64,000 nucleotides of DNA, taken from the NCBI GenBank assembly GCA_023241745.1, contig JALQCY010000005.1:185612-249611 (forward strand), in the 5' to 3' direction. The position numbers were made by a program, and so were the translations under genes. Shown piece by piece: positions 33,565-43,917 of this stretch (its first letter is position 1; every line of letters starts with the position of its first letter). The notes under the pieces were generated by a model. It had not been told where the DNA came from and ran no database searches. It worked only from the letters and a program-made list of their open reading frames with translations. The stretch is from Isoptericola peretonis (GTDB lineage: Bacteria > Actinomycetota > Actinomycetes > Actinomycetales > Cellulomonadaceae).

Positions 33565-34335
33565 TCACGGGCGGAGCGGGACGGAGCGGAGCATGCGGGA
33601 CGCGACGACGGCGGCCAGCGCGACGGCGAGCAGCCCGCCGCCGACGGTGCCGAGGACGCCGAGCGCGACGTCGTCGTACCCGCCGCGCAGCGGGACGCCG
33701 AACAGGCCGGTCCGGGTGGCGATGTCGACAAGCGCGCAGGGCACGAGCAACGGCAGCACGAGCAGGGTGCCGCGCCACGCTCCCGCGCGCCGGTAGCCGG
33801 CGACGACCGCGACCCCGACGAGCAGGTAGGTGACCACGACGAACCCCTCGCCCACCACCTCGAGCACGAACCCGGTCGGGGTGTCGACGTCGAGTGGCGC
33901 GGCCGGGCCCTGCCAGGGCCGGTCGAGGGCCGCGTACACCGCCTCCTCGGCGAGCATGAGGGTGGCGGCCAGGGCGCCGAGCACCGGCCCGGCGACCGCG
34001 GCGGCCCGAGCCCCGCCCTCGACGAACGACCGGCGGGTGCCGCCCGCGGCGACGTGCACGGTGAGCGTGCCCGCCGTCACGACGATCCCCACCGCGAACG
34101 CCACCCAGCGCACCGGCCCGCCGGCGGCGTCGTAGGTGAGGCCGTCCGCCTCGCCACCCCAGCGCTCGACGATCAGCGGGAGGCTGAGCACCAGCAGGGC
34201 CCAGGCCGCCCAGAACCAGGCGCCGGCGACGAGCAGTGCGCCCAGGAACCGGCGGCGTGCCACCCGGGTGGCGGCGCGGTGATGGGCACGGGCGGGCGCC
34301 TGGGCGAAGGTGGCCGCCGACGTCACGGCGCTCAT
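33565..34335 (-). CDS. Integral membrane protein of a GntR–ABC operon (copy 2)
   Basis: A 256-residue protein with about six hydrophobic segments and no catalytic motif. It resembles the next upstream gene in length and topology, including a VAAGGTRRSFVEGGARAA segment matching HLAAGGTRRSMFVGAL in its neighbour, so the two arose by duplication. It is the last gene of the GntR–ATPase–membrane operon and starts in an ATGA overlap. It is probably a permease-like partner of the ATPase encoded at 35102. Confidence 0.75.
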   Translation of the reverse strand: MSAVTSAATFAQAPARAHHRAATRVARRRFLGALLVAGAWFWAAWALLVLSLPLIVERWGGEADGLTYDAAGGPVRWVAFAVGIVVTAGTLTVHVAAGGTRRSFVEGGARAAAVAGPVLGALAATLMLAEEAVYAALDRPWQGPAAPLDVDTPTGFVLEVVGEGFVVVTYLLVGVAVVAGYRRAGAWRGTLLVLPLLVPCALVDIATRTGLFGVPLRGGYDDVALGVLGTVGGGLLAVALAAVVASRMLRSVPLRP

Positions 34336-35105
34336 CGGGTCGGCCTCAGTCTCAGGACGCGCAGCTGCCACCACAGCCAGGCCGCTGCCAGCGCCAGCAC
34401 GACCAGCGCCAGGAGCAGGCCGGCGCCGGCAGGCTGGTCCCCGACCAGCCCGAGCCCGCCCAGCGCGTCGGCGAACGCCCCGCTGCGGGTGGCGTGGTCG
34501 ACCAGGACGAGCAGCGCCAGTCCCGGCAGGAGGAGCGCGGTGCCCCGCCACACGCCGTTCGTCCGGTAGGTGGCCTGCGCGGCCATCCCGACCAGCATGT
34601 AGACGGCGACGCCGATCGCCGTTCCGGCGCCCGACACGACGAGCCAGGCGTCGCCGGCGTCGAGGCCGCTGCCGAGCTGCTCCCACTCCCAGCCGAGCGC
34701 GCCGAACAGGGAGCGCTCCACGAGCAGCAGCAGCATGGCGGCGACGCCGTACGCGACGCCGGCGACGAGGGCGGCGACGAGCGCGCCGACGAACATCGAC
34801 CGGCGGGTGCCGCCGGCCGCGAGGTGCGGCACGACGACCGTCGCGAGCGCGATCGTGCCGAGCGAGAGCGCGAACCAGGGGGCCGCGTACTCCGCGCCCG
34901 TCATGGCTCCCCCGCCCATGACGCCGCCCGCCTGCCTGACGATCAGCGGCACGGCCACGGTGACGACCAGGAAGATGCCCCAGAACACCGCGCCGATGAC
35001 GAGCGTCACCGAGCCGACGTACCGCGCCACGCGGCGGACCGCCCGCGCGTGGACGCGGGCCGCGAACGTGTCGCGCTCGGCACGGGTGACGGTGGTCGCG
35101 GTCAT
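34332..35105 (-). CDS. Integral membrane protein of a GntR–ABC operon (copy 1)
   Basis: A 257-residue protein with about six transmembrane segments, beginning with a charged N-terminus (MTATTVTRAERDTFAAR) and helix VTLVIGAVFWGIFLVVTV. It shares the AAGGTRRS loop with the following gene. ATG overlaps the ATPase stop by 4 bp. The most likely role is the transmembrane part of the ABC system. No ABC permease signature is clear enough to say more. Confidence 0.75.
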   Translation of the reverse strand: MTATTVTRAERDTFAARVHARAVRRVARYVGSVTLVIGAVFWGIFLVVTVAVPLIVRQAGGVMGGGAMTGAEYAAPWFALSLGTIALATVVVPHLAAGGTRRSMFVGALVAALVAGVAYGVAAMLLLLVERSLFGALGWEWEQLGSGLDAGDAWLVVSGAGTAIGVAVYMLVGMAAQATYRTNGVWRGTALLLPGLALLVLVDHATRSGAFADALGGLGLVGDQPAGAGLLLALVVLALAAAWLWWQLRVLRLRPTR

Positions 35106-36073
35106 CGCCGCACCTCCGCCCCGCTCGTCCCGTCCGCCTGCTGCGGCTGGGTGAGGCGCACGAACAGGTCCTGCAGCGGCAGGGACCCGAGCTCGACCCC
35201 CGCGGCGCGGGCCGCGGCCGCCGTGTCGCCGTCGGGCGCACCCTCGAGCGTGACCTGCACGGTGGCGCCGAGCCGCTGCCGGTGCAGCTCCCGCCGACCC
35301 CCGGCGAGGGACTCGACGGCCGCGACCGGGCCGGTGAGGCTGAACCCGCGGGCCTGCATCTCCTCCGCGGTCTCCGCGAGGAGGACCTTGCCGCGGTGCA
35401 GCACCACGACGTCCTCGAAGAGGCGCTCGACCTCCTCCACCAGGTGGCTGGACAGCAGGATGGTGCGCGGGTGCTCGGCGTAGTCGGCGAGGATCTCGTC
35501 GTAGAACGCGTACCGGGTCGGGGCGTCCATGCCGAGGTACACCTCGTCGAGGATGGTCAGGGGCGCGCGGGCCGCGAGGCCGATGGTGGCGCCGACGGCG
35601 GAGCGCTTGCCGCGCGAGAGCGCGGTGGGCTTCTTGCGGGGGTTGACCTCGAAGGTGTCGAGCAGCCGCTCGGCCAGGTCGGCGTCCCAGTAGGGCCGCA
35701 GGTCGGCGTAGTACTTGAACGTCTCGGACACCCGCTCGTCGTCCATGAGGTCGCCGCTCTCGCGCACGAGCTGGACGTTGGCGGTGACCCACGGGTTCTC
35801 CCACGGGTCCTCCAGGAGGTCGCCGGCGCCGACCCGGACGGTGCCCTCGGTCGGTCGGTTGAAGGCCGCGAGCAGGGTCAGGAGCGTGGACTTGCCGGCG
35901 CCGTTGCGGCCCAGGACGCCGGTGATGACGCCCGGCCGCAGGTCCAGGGTGACGCCGTCGAGCGCGGTGCCGGCCTCGTCCTTGACGGCGGTGCCGTCGG
36001 CCGTGAGGCGGCGCTGCGCGCCGAACCGGACGACGACGTCGTCCAGACGAGCGCCGAAGGGTGCGGGGGTCAT
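35102..36073 (-). CDS. ABC transporter ATP-binding protein (YtrB-like)
   Basis: A 323-residue ATPase with Walker A GRNGAGKST and Walker B LTILDEVYLGMD. The signature motif is divergent, LSRGKRSAVG instead of LSGGQ. This form, together with a short GntR regulator next door, is typical of YtrA-type operons. The Q-loop region is VTANVQLVRE. It starts within an ATGA overlap of the regulator gene. The transported substrate is unknown; related operons respond to cell-wall-active peptides. Confidence 0.88.
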   Translation of the reverse strand: MTPAPFGARLDDVVVRFGAQRRLTADGTAVKDEAGTALDGVTLDLRPGVITGVLGRNGAGKSTLLTLLAAFNRPTEGTVRVGAGDLLEDPWENPWVTANVQLVRESGDLMDDERVSETFKYYADLRPYWDADLAERLLDTFEVNPRKKPTALSRGKRSAVGATIGLAARAPLTILDEVYLGMDAPTRYAFYDEILADYAEHPRTILLSSHLVEEVERLFEDVVVLHRGKVLLAETAEEMQARGFSLTGPVAAVESLAGGRRELHRQRLGATVQVTLEGAPDGDTAAAARAAGVELGSLPLQDLFVRLTQPQQADGTSGAEVRR

Positions 36074-36468
36074 GACTCCTCCGTGGTGGTCGTGGGGCCG
36101 CCGGGCTTCCGGTGGCCGTCGGTGCCGAGCACGTACGCGACGAGCTCGTCCGTCGAGATGCCGAGCAGGTCCGCCTGCGCGAGCGCGGGGGCGAGCACGT
36201 CGTCGAAGTACGCCTTGCGGTGGCTGTCCAGCAGCCGCTCGCGCGCCCCGGGGGCGACGAACATGCCCAGCCCGCGGCGCTTGTACAGCACGCCCTCCTC
36301 CACCAGGCCGGTGAAGGCCTTGGCGGCGGTGGCGGGGTTGATGCGGAACGTCGTGGCGAACTGGGTGGTCGACATGACCTGCTCCTCCTCCGCGAGCTCA
36401 CCGGCGAGCACCTGCGCGCGGATCATCTGGGCGATCTGCACGTAGATGGGTTCGGGACCGTCGAACAC
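36070..36468 (-). CDS. GntR family transcriptional regulator (YtrA type)
   Basis: A 132-residue protein with an N-terminal GntR winged helix (PIYVQIAQMIRAQVLAGELAEE, then TTFRINPATAAKAFTGLVEEGVLYKRRGLGMFV) and a short C-terminal tail characteristic of the YtrA subfamily. GTG 36468 follows GAGGAGG. It is first in its operon, and a perfect inverted repeat lies upstream at 36502–36525, so autorepression is likely. Confidence 0.92.
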   Translation of the reverse strand: MFDGPEPIYVQIAQMIRAQVLAGELAEEEQVMSTTQFATTFRINPATAAKAFTGLVEEGVLYKRRGLGMFVAPGARERLLDSHRKAYFDDVLAPALAQADLLGISTDELVAYVLGTDGHRKPGGPTTTTEES

Positions 36469-36501
36469 GCGGACCTCCTCACCAGGGTTCAGTAGTTCTG
36501 G

Positions 36502-36525
36502 GGTTCATTACTCTACTAATGAACC
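36502..36525. promoter_or_regulatory. GntR (YtrA-type) operator
   Basis: GGTTCATTA and TAATGAACC are perfect 9-bp inverted arms around a 6-bp centre. A further GGTTCAGTAGTTC-like half-copy lies at 36486–36498, closer to the gene. The site sits about 35 bp upstream of the GntR start, over the promoter region. Confidence 0.75.
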
Positions 36526-36607
36526 ATAGACCCTGGCCGCGCGCAACCCCTTCCCGCGAGGCCGTTCCCCGGACGCGAGGAGGCCGCGGGGCACCTTCAC
36601 TGGAGGC

Positions 36608-37243
36608 ATGTCGTGGACTGCCGACGTGTGGTCGAGCCTCGCGTTCGTCGTCGCGGGCGCGTGGATCCTCGCGACGACGCCCCGGCGGGTCCGGGCGCTC
36701 GACGACGACGCACGCCGCGAGCGCGTCCTGGCACAGCGGAGCCTCGGCGTCCTCGCCGTGCTGGTCGGCGTCGGCTCGGCCGTGCAGCACGGCCCGGCGC
36801 CGGCCTGGAACTCCGTCGTGCACGACCCGCCCCTGCTGGGCGCCTACGCCTTGGTGGCGGCCGACGCCCTGGCCGACCTCACCGGTCGCGAGCTGCGGAC
36901 CTGGTGGTGGCTGGTGCCGGTGCTGGCGGACGTCGCCCTCGCGGCGACGTGGCCGCTCGCATCGATGGTCGCGCAGGGCACGGCGGCGGCCGTCGCGGTC
37001 GTCGCCGTGCTGCTCCGCGCGCGGGCCAGGCCGGCCCTGCGCCGCCGGCTCCTGGCCGCGATCGCGGTGCTGGGCGTCGGCGCCGTGCTCGGCGAGCTCT
37101 CTCGCCCCGGGCGCCCGTGGTCCGACGGCGCGACGTTCGACACCGTGCCCGGCCACGCCGTGTGGCACGTGCTCGCGGCGGTCGCAATCGCCGTCGTCGC
37201 GCCCGCCGTCGGGCGGCGCCCGACCGACAGCTCCCCGCGGTGA
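36608..37243 (+). CDS. Seven-helix membrane protein, possible CREST/ceramidase-like hydrolase
   Basis: A 211-residue membrane protein with six to seven hydrophobic segments. SAVQHGPAPAWNSVVHDPPLLGAY supplies a Ser, two His and an Asp, and a later GHAVWHVLAAVAI supplies more His. Their spacing is reminiscent of the CREST membrane hydrolase superfamily, but this is a pattern match by eye. It starts with MSWTADVWSSLAF about 125 bp from the divergent GntR gene. Function remains unassigned. Confidence 0.6.
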   Translation: MSWTADVWSSLAFVVAGAWILATTPRRVRALDDDARRERVLAQRSLGVLAVLVGVGSAVQHGPAPAWNSVVHDPPLLGAYALVAADALADLTGRELRTWWWLVPVLADVALAATWPLASMVAQGTAAAVAVVAVLLRARARPALRRRLLAAIAVLGVGAVLGELSRPGRPWSDGATFDTVPGHAVWHVLAAVAIAVVAPAVGRRPTDSSPR

Positions 37244-37395
37244 CCCGGGAGGGTCGCCGCGGGGCGCGAGCTCGTCCGCCCACGGTCACCCGCGCCGGCC
37301 CGGTGGTGAGTTCGTCGAGCAGGGACGAGCTCGGGCTCGGCGACGAGCGCGCGAGCGATCTGCGCCCGCCCGCGCAGAGGCTACGTGGCGGCCGC

Positions 37396-37860
37396 TCAGC
37401 CAGGGACCCGACGACGCCCGTACCGCCGCCGGGCGGCGTCGTGCGCCTCGCGCAGCAGGTCGAGGACGGCCTCGCCCGTGCGCTCCCCCGGGTTCACCAC
37501 GCAGACCCAGCCCTGGCTCCCGTAGAGCGGATGCGGCAGGAGCACGTCGGTGACGACGCCGTCCGTCCGCTCGATCGCCCCGACCAGTTCTCGCGCCCGG
37601 TCCCGGCCCACGTGCACGTTGACGCGCCACCGGTCGGGCCTGTCGAGGTCGCAGCCGTCGTCCTCGGGGTAGTTCTTGGTGACGACGGTGCCGTACGGCT
37701 GCACGGTGGTCGGCACCTGCCCGTCCGGTGCGTAGTAGAAGAACGCGTCCCCCCAGGCGATCTCGGGCGTCCCGTCCCCGGGGCGGGGCTCGAGGACGAG
37801 CACGCCGTCGAGCCGCCGGACGGCCGCGATGATCTGGTCCATACTCGTAGGCATCGTCAT
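37396..37860 (-). CDS. DUF6194-type conserved protein
   Basis: A 154-residue soluble protein resembling the DUF6194 group (MDQIIAAVRRLDG start, then GDAFFYYAPDGQVPTTVQPYGTVVTKNYPEDDG and WVCVVNPGE). Three in-frame ATGs (37860, 37854, 37842) are possible starts; the third gives the most family-like N-terminus. It is divergent from a MerR-type gene with at most 57 bp between starts. Function unknown. Confidence 0.75.
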   Translation of the reverse strand: MTMPTSMDQIIAAVRRLDGVLVLEPRPGDGTPEIAWGDAFFYYAPDGQVPTTVQPYGTVVTKNYPEDDGCDLDRPDRWRVNVHVGRDRARELVGAIERTDGVVTDVLLPHPLYGSQGWVCVVNPGERTGEAVLDLLREAHDAARRRYGRRRVPG

Positions 37861-37899
37861 GGTTCAAGCGTGACCTTCAAGTGCTTCTGTGGGGTGGGG

Positions 37900-38631
37900 A
37901 TGGATCGTCCGCTGCGGACCCTCGACGTCGCGCGGGCCACGAACTACTCCGTGCAGCAGGTGCGCGACCTCGAACGGCTCGGCGTCGTCCCGCCCGCCGC
38001 CCGCACCGCGAACGGCTACCGCGCCTACGGCCCGCGCCATGTCACAGCCGTCCGGGCCTACCGCGGCCTCGCCGCCGCCGTCGGACCCGTCGTCGCGCGA
38101 CGCACCCTGACCGCCCTCCAGGGCGGGCCCCTCGCCGACGCTGCGGCGGCGGTGACCGCACTCCACGCCGGCCTCGACGCCGAGCGCGCCCAGACCCTCC
38201 AGGCGCTCGACGCGCTCGCGACGATCCGGAGGGAGCCCGCCGCGGCGTCGCGGGACAGCATCCTGACGATCACCGAGCTGGCCGCCGCCCTGGGGGTGCG
38301 CACGTCCACGCTGCGGCACTGGGAGGCCGAGGGGCTGCTGGAGCCGGAGCGGGTGGGGTCGGTGCGCGCCCGCGCCTACGACCGGTCCGCCGTCGTCGCG
38401 GCCCGGGTGGTCGCCGCGCTCCGGGCGGCGGGGTACGGCATCCCCGCGCTGCGCGACGTCGTCGCCGCGATGCGCGGCCTCGGCGACACGGCGGACGCCG
38501 AGGCCGCGCTGCGCGAGCAGCTGGACCGGATCGCCGCGCGGTCGGTGGCGCTGCTGCGTGCCGGCGCCGACCTGGCCGACGTCCTGGACGACGCGGAGCA
38601 CGACGGGCCGCATGACGAGGGGCCGCGGTGA
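37900..38631 (+). CDS. Double-HTH MerR family regulator
   Basis: A 243-residue protein with two MerR-type DNA-binding segments. One is N-terminal (RTLDVARATNYSVQQVRDLERLGVV, then YRAYGPRHV) and one central (LTITELAAALGVRTSTLRHWEAEGLL, then RAYDRSAV). MerR proteins usually have one such domain and dimerise, so the duplication may let a monomer or a different site geometry be used; TioE-like regulators have this architecture. ATG 37900 follows GGGGTGGGG. The 39 bp to the DUF6194 start contain two TTCAAG motifs. It probably controls that neighbour. Confidence 0.82.
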   Translation: MDRPLRTLDVARATNYSVQQVRDLERLGVVPPAARTANGYRAYGPRHVTAVRAYRGLAAAVGPVVARRTLTALQGGPLADAAAAVTALHAGLDAERAQTLQALDALATIRREPAAASRDSILTITELAAALGVRTSTLRHWEAEGLLEPERVGSVRARAYDRSAVVAARVVAALRAAGYGIPALRDVVAAMRGLGDTADAEAALREQLDRIAARSVALLRAGADLADVLDDAEHDGPHDEGPR

Positions 38632-38653
38632 GCGGTGCTCACCACGGCCCCTC
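38617..38653 (+). terminator. Terminator hairpin overlapping the MerR stop
   Basis: GAGGGGCC… (38617–38632) pairs with …GGCCCCTC (38638–38653) over 16 positions with one mismatch and a 5-base loop. The MerR stop codon lies within the left arm. Confidence 0.6.
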
Positions 38654-38707
38654 GGACTACCTCACCGGGCCTCGAACTACCTCGGCACGATCCGGACTAC
38701 CTCGCGG

Positions 38708-38710
<3 letters not shown>
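38651..38710. repeat. 20-bp-period intergenic repeat array (locus A)
   Basis: Three units spaced exactly 20 bp (38651, 38671, 38691) share CG(G/A)ACTACCTC. Read on the minus strand, the asd stop codon TGA is followed directly by CCGCGAGGTAGTCCGG, so the array begins at the gene end. It fills the space between the convergent MerR and asd genes. Confidence 0.8.
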
Positions 38711-41144
<2,434 letters not shown>

Positions 41145-41263
41145 GTCACAACCTTCTGCTGGCCGGCCTCCGTCTCTCTCAACGGTCCGCCGGGGCGTGT
41201 GCTTGCCCGTCGATGGTAGACGCCGTCCGGCCCACGGACGAGGCACGTCTCAGTGCGTGGCGA

Positions 41264-42046
41264 TCAGGAGGCCCAGTCGTGCCAGACGTCATAGCCCAGC
41301 TTGACGATGAGCGCGCCGACCACGACGACGAAGATGACGCGCACGAACGCGCTGCCCTTGGCCACCGCCATCCGCGCCCCGACGTAGGCGCCCACCAGGT
41401 TCGCCGCGCCGATCATCAGGCCGAGCCCCCACAGCACGGCGCCGTGCGGGACGAAGAACAGCAGCGCGCCGAGGTTGGTGGCGAAGTTGACGATCTTGGC
41501 CAGCGCGGATGCCGGGAGGAAGGCGTAGCCCAGCACGCTCACCAGCGCGATGACGAGGAACGTGCCGGTGCCCGGGCCGAGAAGCCCGTCGTACGCGCCG
41601 ATGACGAGGCCGATGCCGGCGGCCGTCCACCGGTGCCGGTTGCCCTCCCAGCGCAGGTTGTCGTGCACCCCCAGCTTCGGCTTGAGCACCGTGTAGGTGG
41701 CCACGCCGATCAGCACGACGAGGATGATCGGCTTGAACAGCTCCGCCGGGATGCGGCTCGCGAGCGCGGCGCCGCCGAAGGCCCCGACCAGCGCCGCGAC
41801 CGCCATCGGGCCGGCGGTCGTGAGGTCCGGGCCCACCCGCCGGTAGTACGTGATCGCACTGGTCGACGTGCCCATGATCGAGCCGAGCTTGTTGGTGGCC
41901 AGCGCCTGGACGGGCGAGATCCCCGGCACCAGCAGCAGCGCGGGCAGCTGGATCAGCCCGCCGCCGCCCACGACGGCGTCGACCCAGCCGGCGGTGAGCC
42001 CGGCGAGCACGAGCAGCACGATGGTGAGGGTGTCGAGGTCGGGCAC
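41264..42046 (-). CDS. TauE/SafE family membrane protein (sulfite/anion exporter)
   Basis: A 260-residue protein with about eight helices. Helix 1 has GLTAGWVDAVVGGGGLIQLPALL and a second repeat has GAYDGLLGPGTGTFLVIAL, the two-fold motif of the TauE/SafE family. Members export sulfite, sulfoacetate or related anions. It lies upstream of lysC on the same strand with 119 bp between; lysC probably has its own promoter there (TACCAT at about 41213–41218). Confidence 0.9.
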   Translation of the reverse strand: MPDLDTLTIVLLVLAGLTAGWVDAVVGGGGLIQLPALLLVPGISPVQALATNKLGSIMGTSTSAITYYRRVGPDLTTAGPMAVAALVGAFGGAALASRIPAELFKPIILVVLIGVATYTVLKPKLGVHDNLRWEGNRHRWTAAGIGLVIGAYDGLLGPGTGTFLVIALVSVLGYAFLPASALAKIVNFATNLGALLFFVPHGAVLWGLGLMIGAANLVGAYVGARMAVAKGSAFVRVIFVVVVGALIVKLGYDVWHDWAS

Positions 42047-42076
42047 GCGAGGAATCCTCGCACGCGCCCGAGCGGA

Positions 42077-42646
42077 TCAGGAGTGCAGGGCGTCGTACTC
42101 CGCCTCGGCGGCGACGTCGTCCTCGACGTCGAGCCGCAGGTGGCCGAGCACGCCCTGGAGCACGCGCAGCGCCGAGGACGCCCGCTCGCCCCACGACGAC
42201 AGGTAGCTGAACTGCCACCACCACAGGCCCTCGAGCTCGTGCCCGTCGTCGTAGTGCTGCAGCCCTTTGGCCAGCTCCTCGGCCACGCAGGCCAGGTCAC
42301 CGGACAGGGTGGCGGGCGCGACGTCGGCGCGGAGGGCCGGGTCGGACACCTCGACGTAGTCGTCGAAGCCGTCGAACATCTTCGCGAGCGCGTCGCGCAG
42401 CGGGTCGACGTCGGTCTCCGGGCCGGCGTCGGGCTCGAACCGCTCCTTGGGGACGACGTCGACGATCGCGGCGAGCCGCGCCCCCGCCGCCAGGAGGTCG
42501 GACGTCGCGAGGATCAGCAGGGAGATCTCTGCCCCCGGCGCCGCGCCGGACGCGACCTGCGTCGTCGTCGACAGGAAGACGCGCGCCTGCGCCGACATCT
42601 GCTCCGCGACGTCCCGGAACTCGGATCCCGCCTCGATCTCGCCCAC
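42077..42646 (-). CDS. DUF5063 family protein
   Basis: A 189-residue protein of the DUF5063 family, usually found beside recR in actinobacteria. Recognisable parts are FRDVAEQMSAQARVFLS and GLWWWQFSYLSSWGERASSALRVLQ. It is soluble and acidic, with no catalytic motif. It is on the same strand as recR with a 34-bp gap, so it is co-expressed. A role near recombination or replication is suggested only by the conserved neighbourhood. Confidence 0.85.
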   Translation of the reverse strand: MGEIEAGSEFRDVAEQMSAQARVFLSTTTQVASGAAPGAEISLLILATSDLLAAGARLAAIVDVVPKERFEPDAGPETDVDPLRDALAKMFDGFDDYVEVSDPALRADVAPATLSGDLACVAEELAKGLQHYDDGHELEGLWWWQFSYLSSWGERASSALRVLQGVLGHLRLDVEDDVAAEAEYDALHS

Positions 42647-42680
42647 GATCTGCTCCCTCGTCCCGTCCGTCGTCGAGCGG

Positions 42681-43280
42681 TCAGCCGCCGACGACCCGCC
42701 GTCCCTCGAACGCCCGGCCGAGCGTGACCTCGTCCGCGTACTCCAAGTCTCCCCCGACGGGCAGGCCGCTGGCCAGACGGGAGACCGTGACCCCCATCGG
42801 GGCGATGAGCCGCGACAGGTAGGTGGCCGTGGCCTCGCCCTCGACGTTCGGGTCGGTGGCGAGGATGACTTCGGTGACGGCGCCGTCGGCCAGCCGCGTC
42901 ATGAGCTGGCTGATGCGCAGGTCGTCGGGGCCGACGTTCTCGATCGGGTTGATGGCCCCGCCGAGCACGTGGTACCTGCCGCGGAACTCGCGGGTGCGCT
43001 CGATCGCGACGACGTCCTTGGGCTCCTCGACGACGCAGATCACGTCGTCGCCGCGGCGCGGGTCGGCGCAGATGCGGCAGCGCTCGGACTCGGCGACGTT
43101 GCCGCACGTCTCGCAGAACTGCACCCGCGCCTTGACCTCGAGGAGCGCCTCCGCGAGGCGGCGCACGTCGGCCGTGTCCGACGCGAGGAGGTGGAACGCG
43201 ATCCGCTGCGCGCTCTTGGGCCCGACGCCGGGTAGGCGGCCGAGCTCGTCGATCAGGTCCTGGACTGCGCCCTCGTACAC
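42681..43280 (-). CDS. recR: Recombination mediator RecR
   Basis: A 199-residue RecR. The N-terminal helix-hairpin-helix ([19 protein letters not shown]) is followed by a zinc finger with Cys56, Cys59, Cys68 and Cys71. The Toprim domain ([16 protein letters not shown]) and C-terminal Walker-B-like strand complete the fold. With RecF/RecO it loads RecA at single-strand gaps. In most bacteria it is next to dnaX and ybaB. Here dnaX is about 5 kb away and ybaB is absent from the interval. Confidence 0.97.
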   Translation of the reverse strand: MYEGAVQDLIDELGRLPGVGPKSAQRIAFHLLASDTADVRRLAEALLEVKARVQFCETCGNVAESERCRICADPRRGDDVICVVEEPKDVVAIERTREFRGRYHVLGGAINPIENVGPDDLRISQLMTRLADGAVTEVILATDPNVEGEATATYLSRLIAPMGVTVSRLASGLPVGGDLEYADEVTLGRAFEGRRVVGG

Positions 43281-43311
43281 AAGGGTCCAGCCTACGGCCC
43301 GGCACCCACGC

Positions 43312-43917
43312 TCAGACCCAGCCCTTGGCCCGCGCCAGCCGCACCGCCTCGTGCCGGTTCGTCACGCCCAGCTTCGCCACCGCGGAGGACAGGTAGTTGC
43401 GCACCGTCCCGGGAGCGAGGGCGGCCCGCTCGGCGATCTCCTCGACGGGGGCGCCGTCGGCCGCGAGCTCGAGGACGTCCGCCTCCCGCGCGGTCAGGGG
43501 CGAGTCGCCCGCGGAGATGGCGTCGGCCGCGAGCTCGGGGTCGACGTACCGGCCCCCGCCGGCCACCTGCCGCACCGCCGCGGCCAGCACCGCCGCCGAC
43601 GCGGACTTGGGCAGGAAGGCCCGCACCCCGACGGCGAGCGCCTTCTTCAGGTATCCGGGCCTGCCGTGGCTGGTGACGATGACGACGCCGCAGTCCGGCA
43701 CCGTCCCCCGCACCCGCTGGGCGACCTCGATGCCGTCGGCACCGGGCATCTGCAGGTCCAGCACCGCCACGTCGGGCCGGTGCCGTTCGACCTGCGCCAC
43801 GGCCTCCGGCCCGTCGCCCGCGACCGCGACGACCTCCAGGTCGTCCTCGAGGTCGAGGAGCTGGGCGACGGCGTCGCGGATCAGGGTCTCGTCGTCGGCG
43901 AGCACCACGCGGATCAT
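43312..43917 (-). CDS. NarL/FixJ-type response regulator
   Basis: A 201-residue response regulator. The receiver domain has Asp8/Asp9 and phospho-acceptor Asp54 (AVLDLQMPG), with conserved Lys in FLPKSAS. A LuxR-type helix-turn-helix ([44 protein letters not shown]) forms the C-terminus. ATGA overlap with the sensor kinase gene. It is DesR-like and probably controls the ABC exporter encoded just upstream in the same block. Confidence 0.93.
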   Translation of the reverse strand: MIRVVLADDETLIRDAVAQLLDLEDDLEVVAVAGDGPEAVAQVERHRPDVAVLDLQMPGADGIEVAQRVRGTVPDCGVVIVTSHGRPGYLKKALAVGVRAFLPKSASAAVLAAAVRQVAGGGRYVDPELAADAISAGDSPLTAREADVLELAADGAPVEEIAERAALAPGTVRNYLSSAVAKLGVTNRHEAVRLARAKGWV

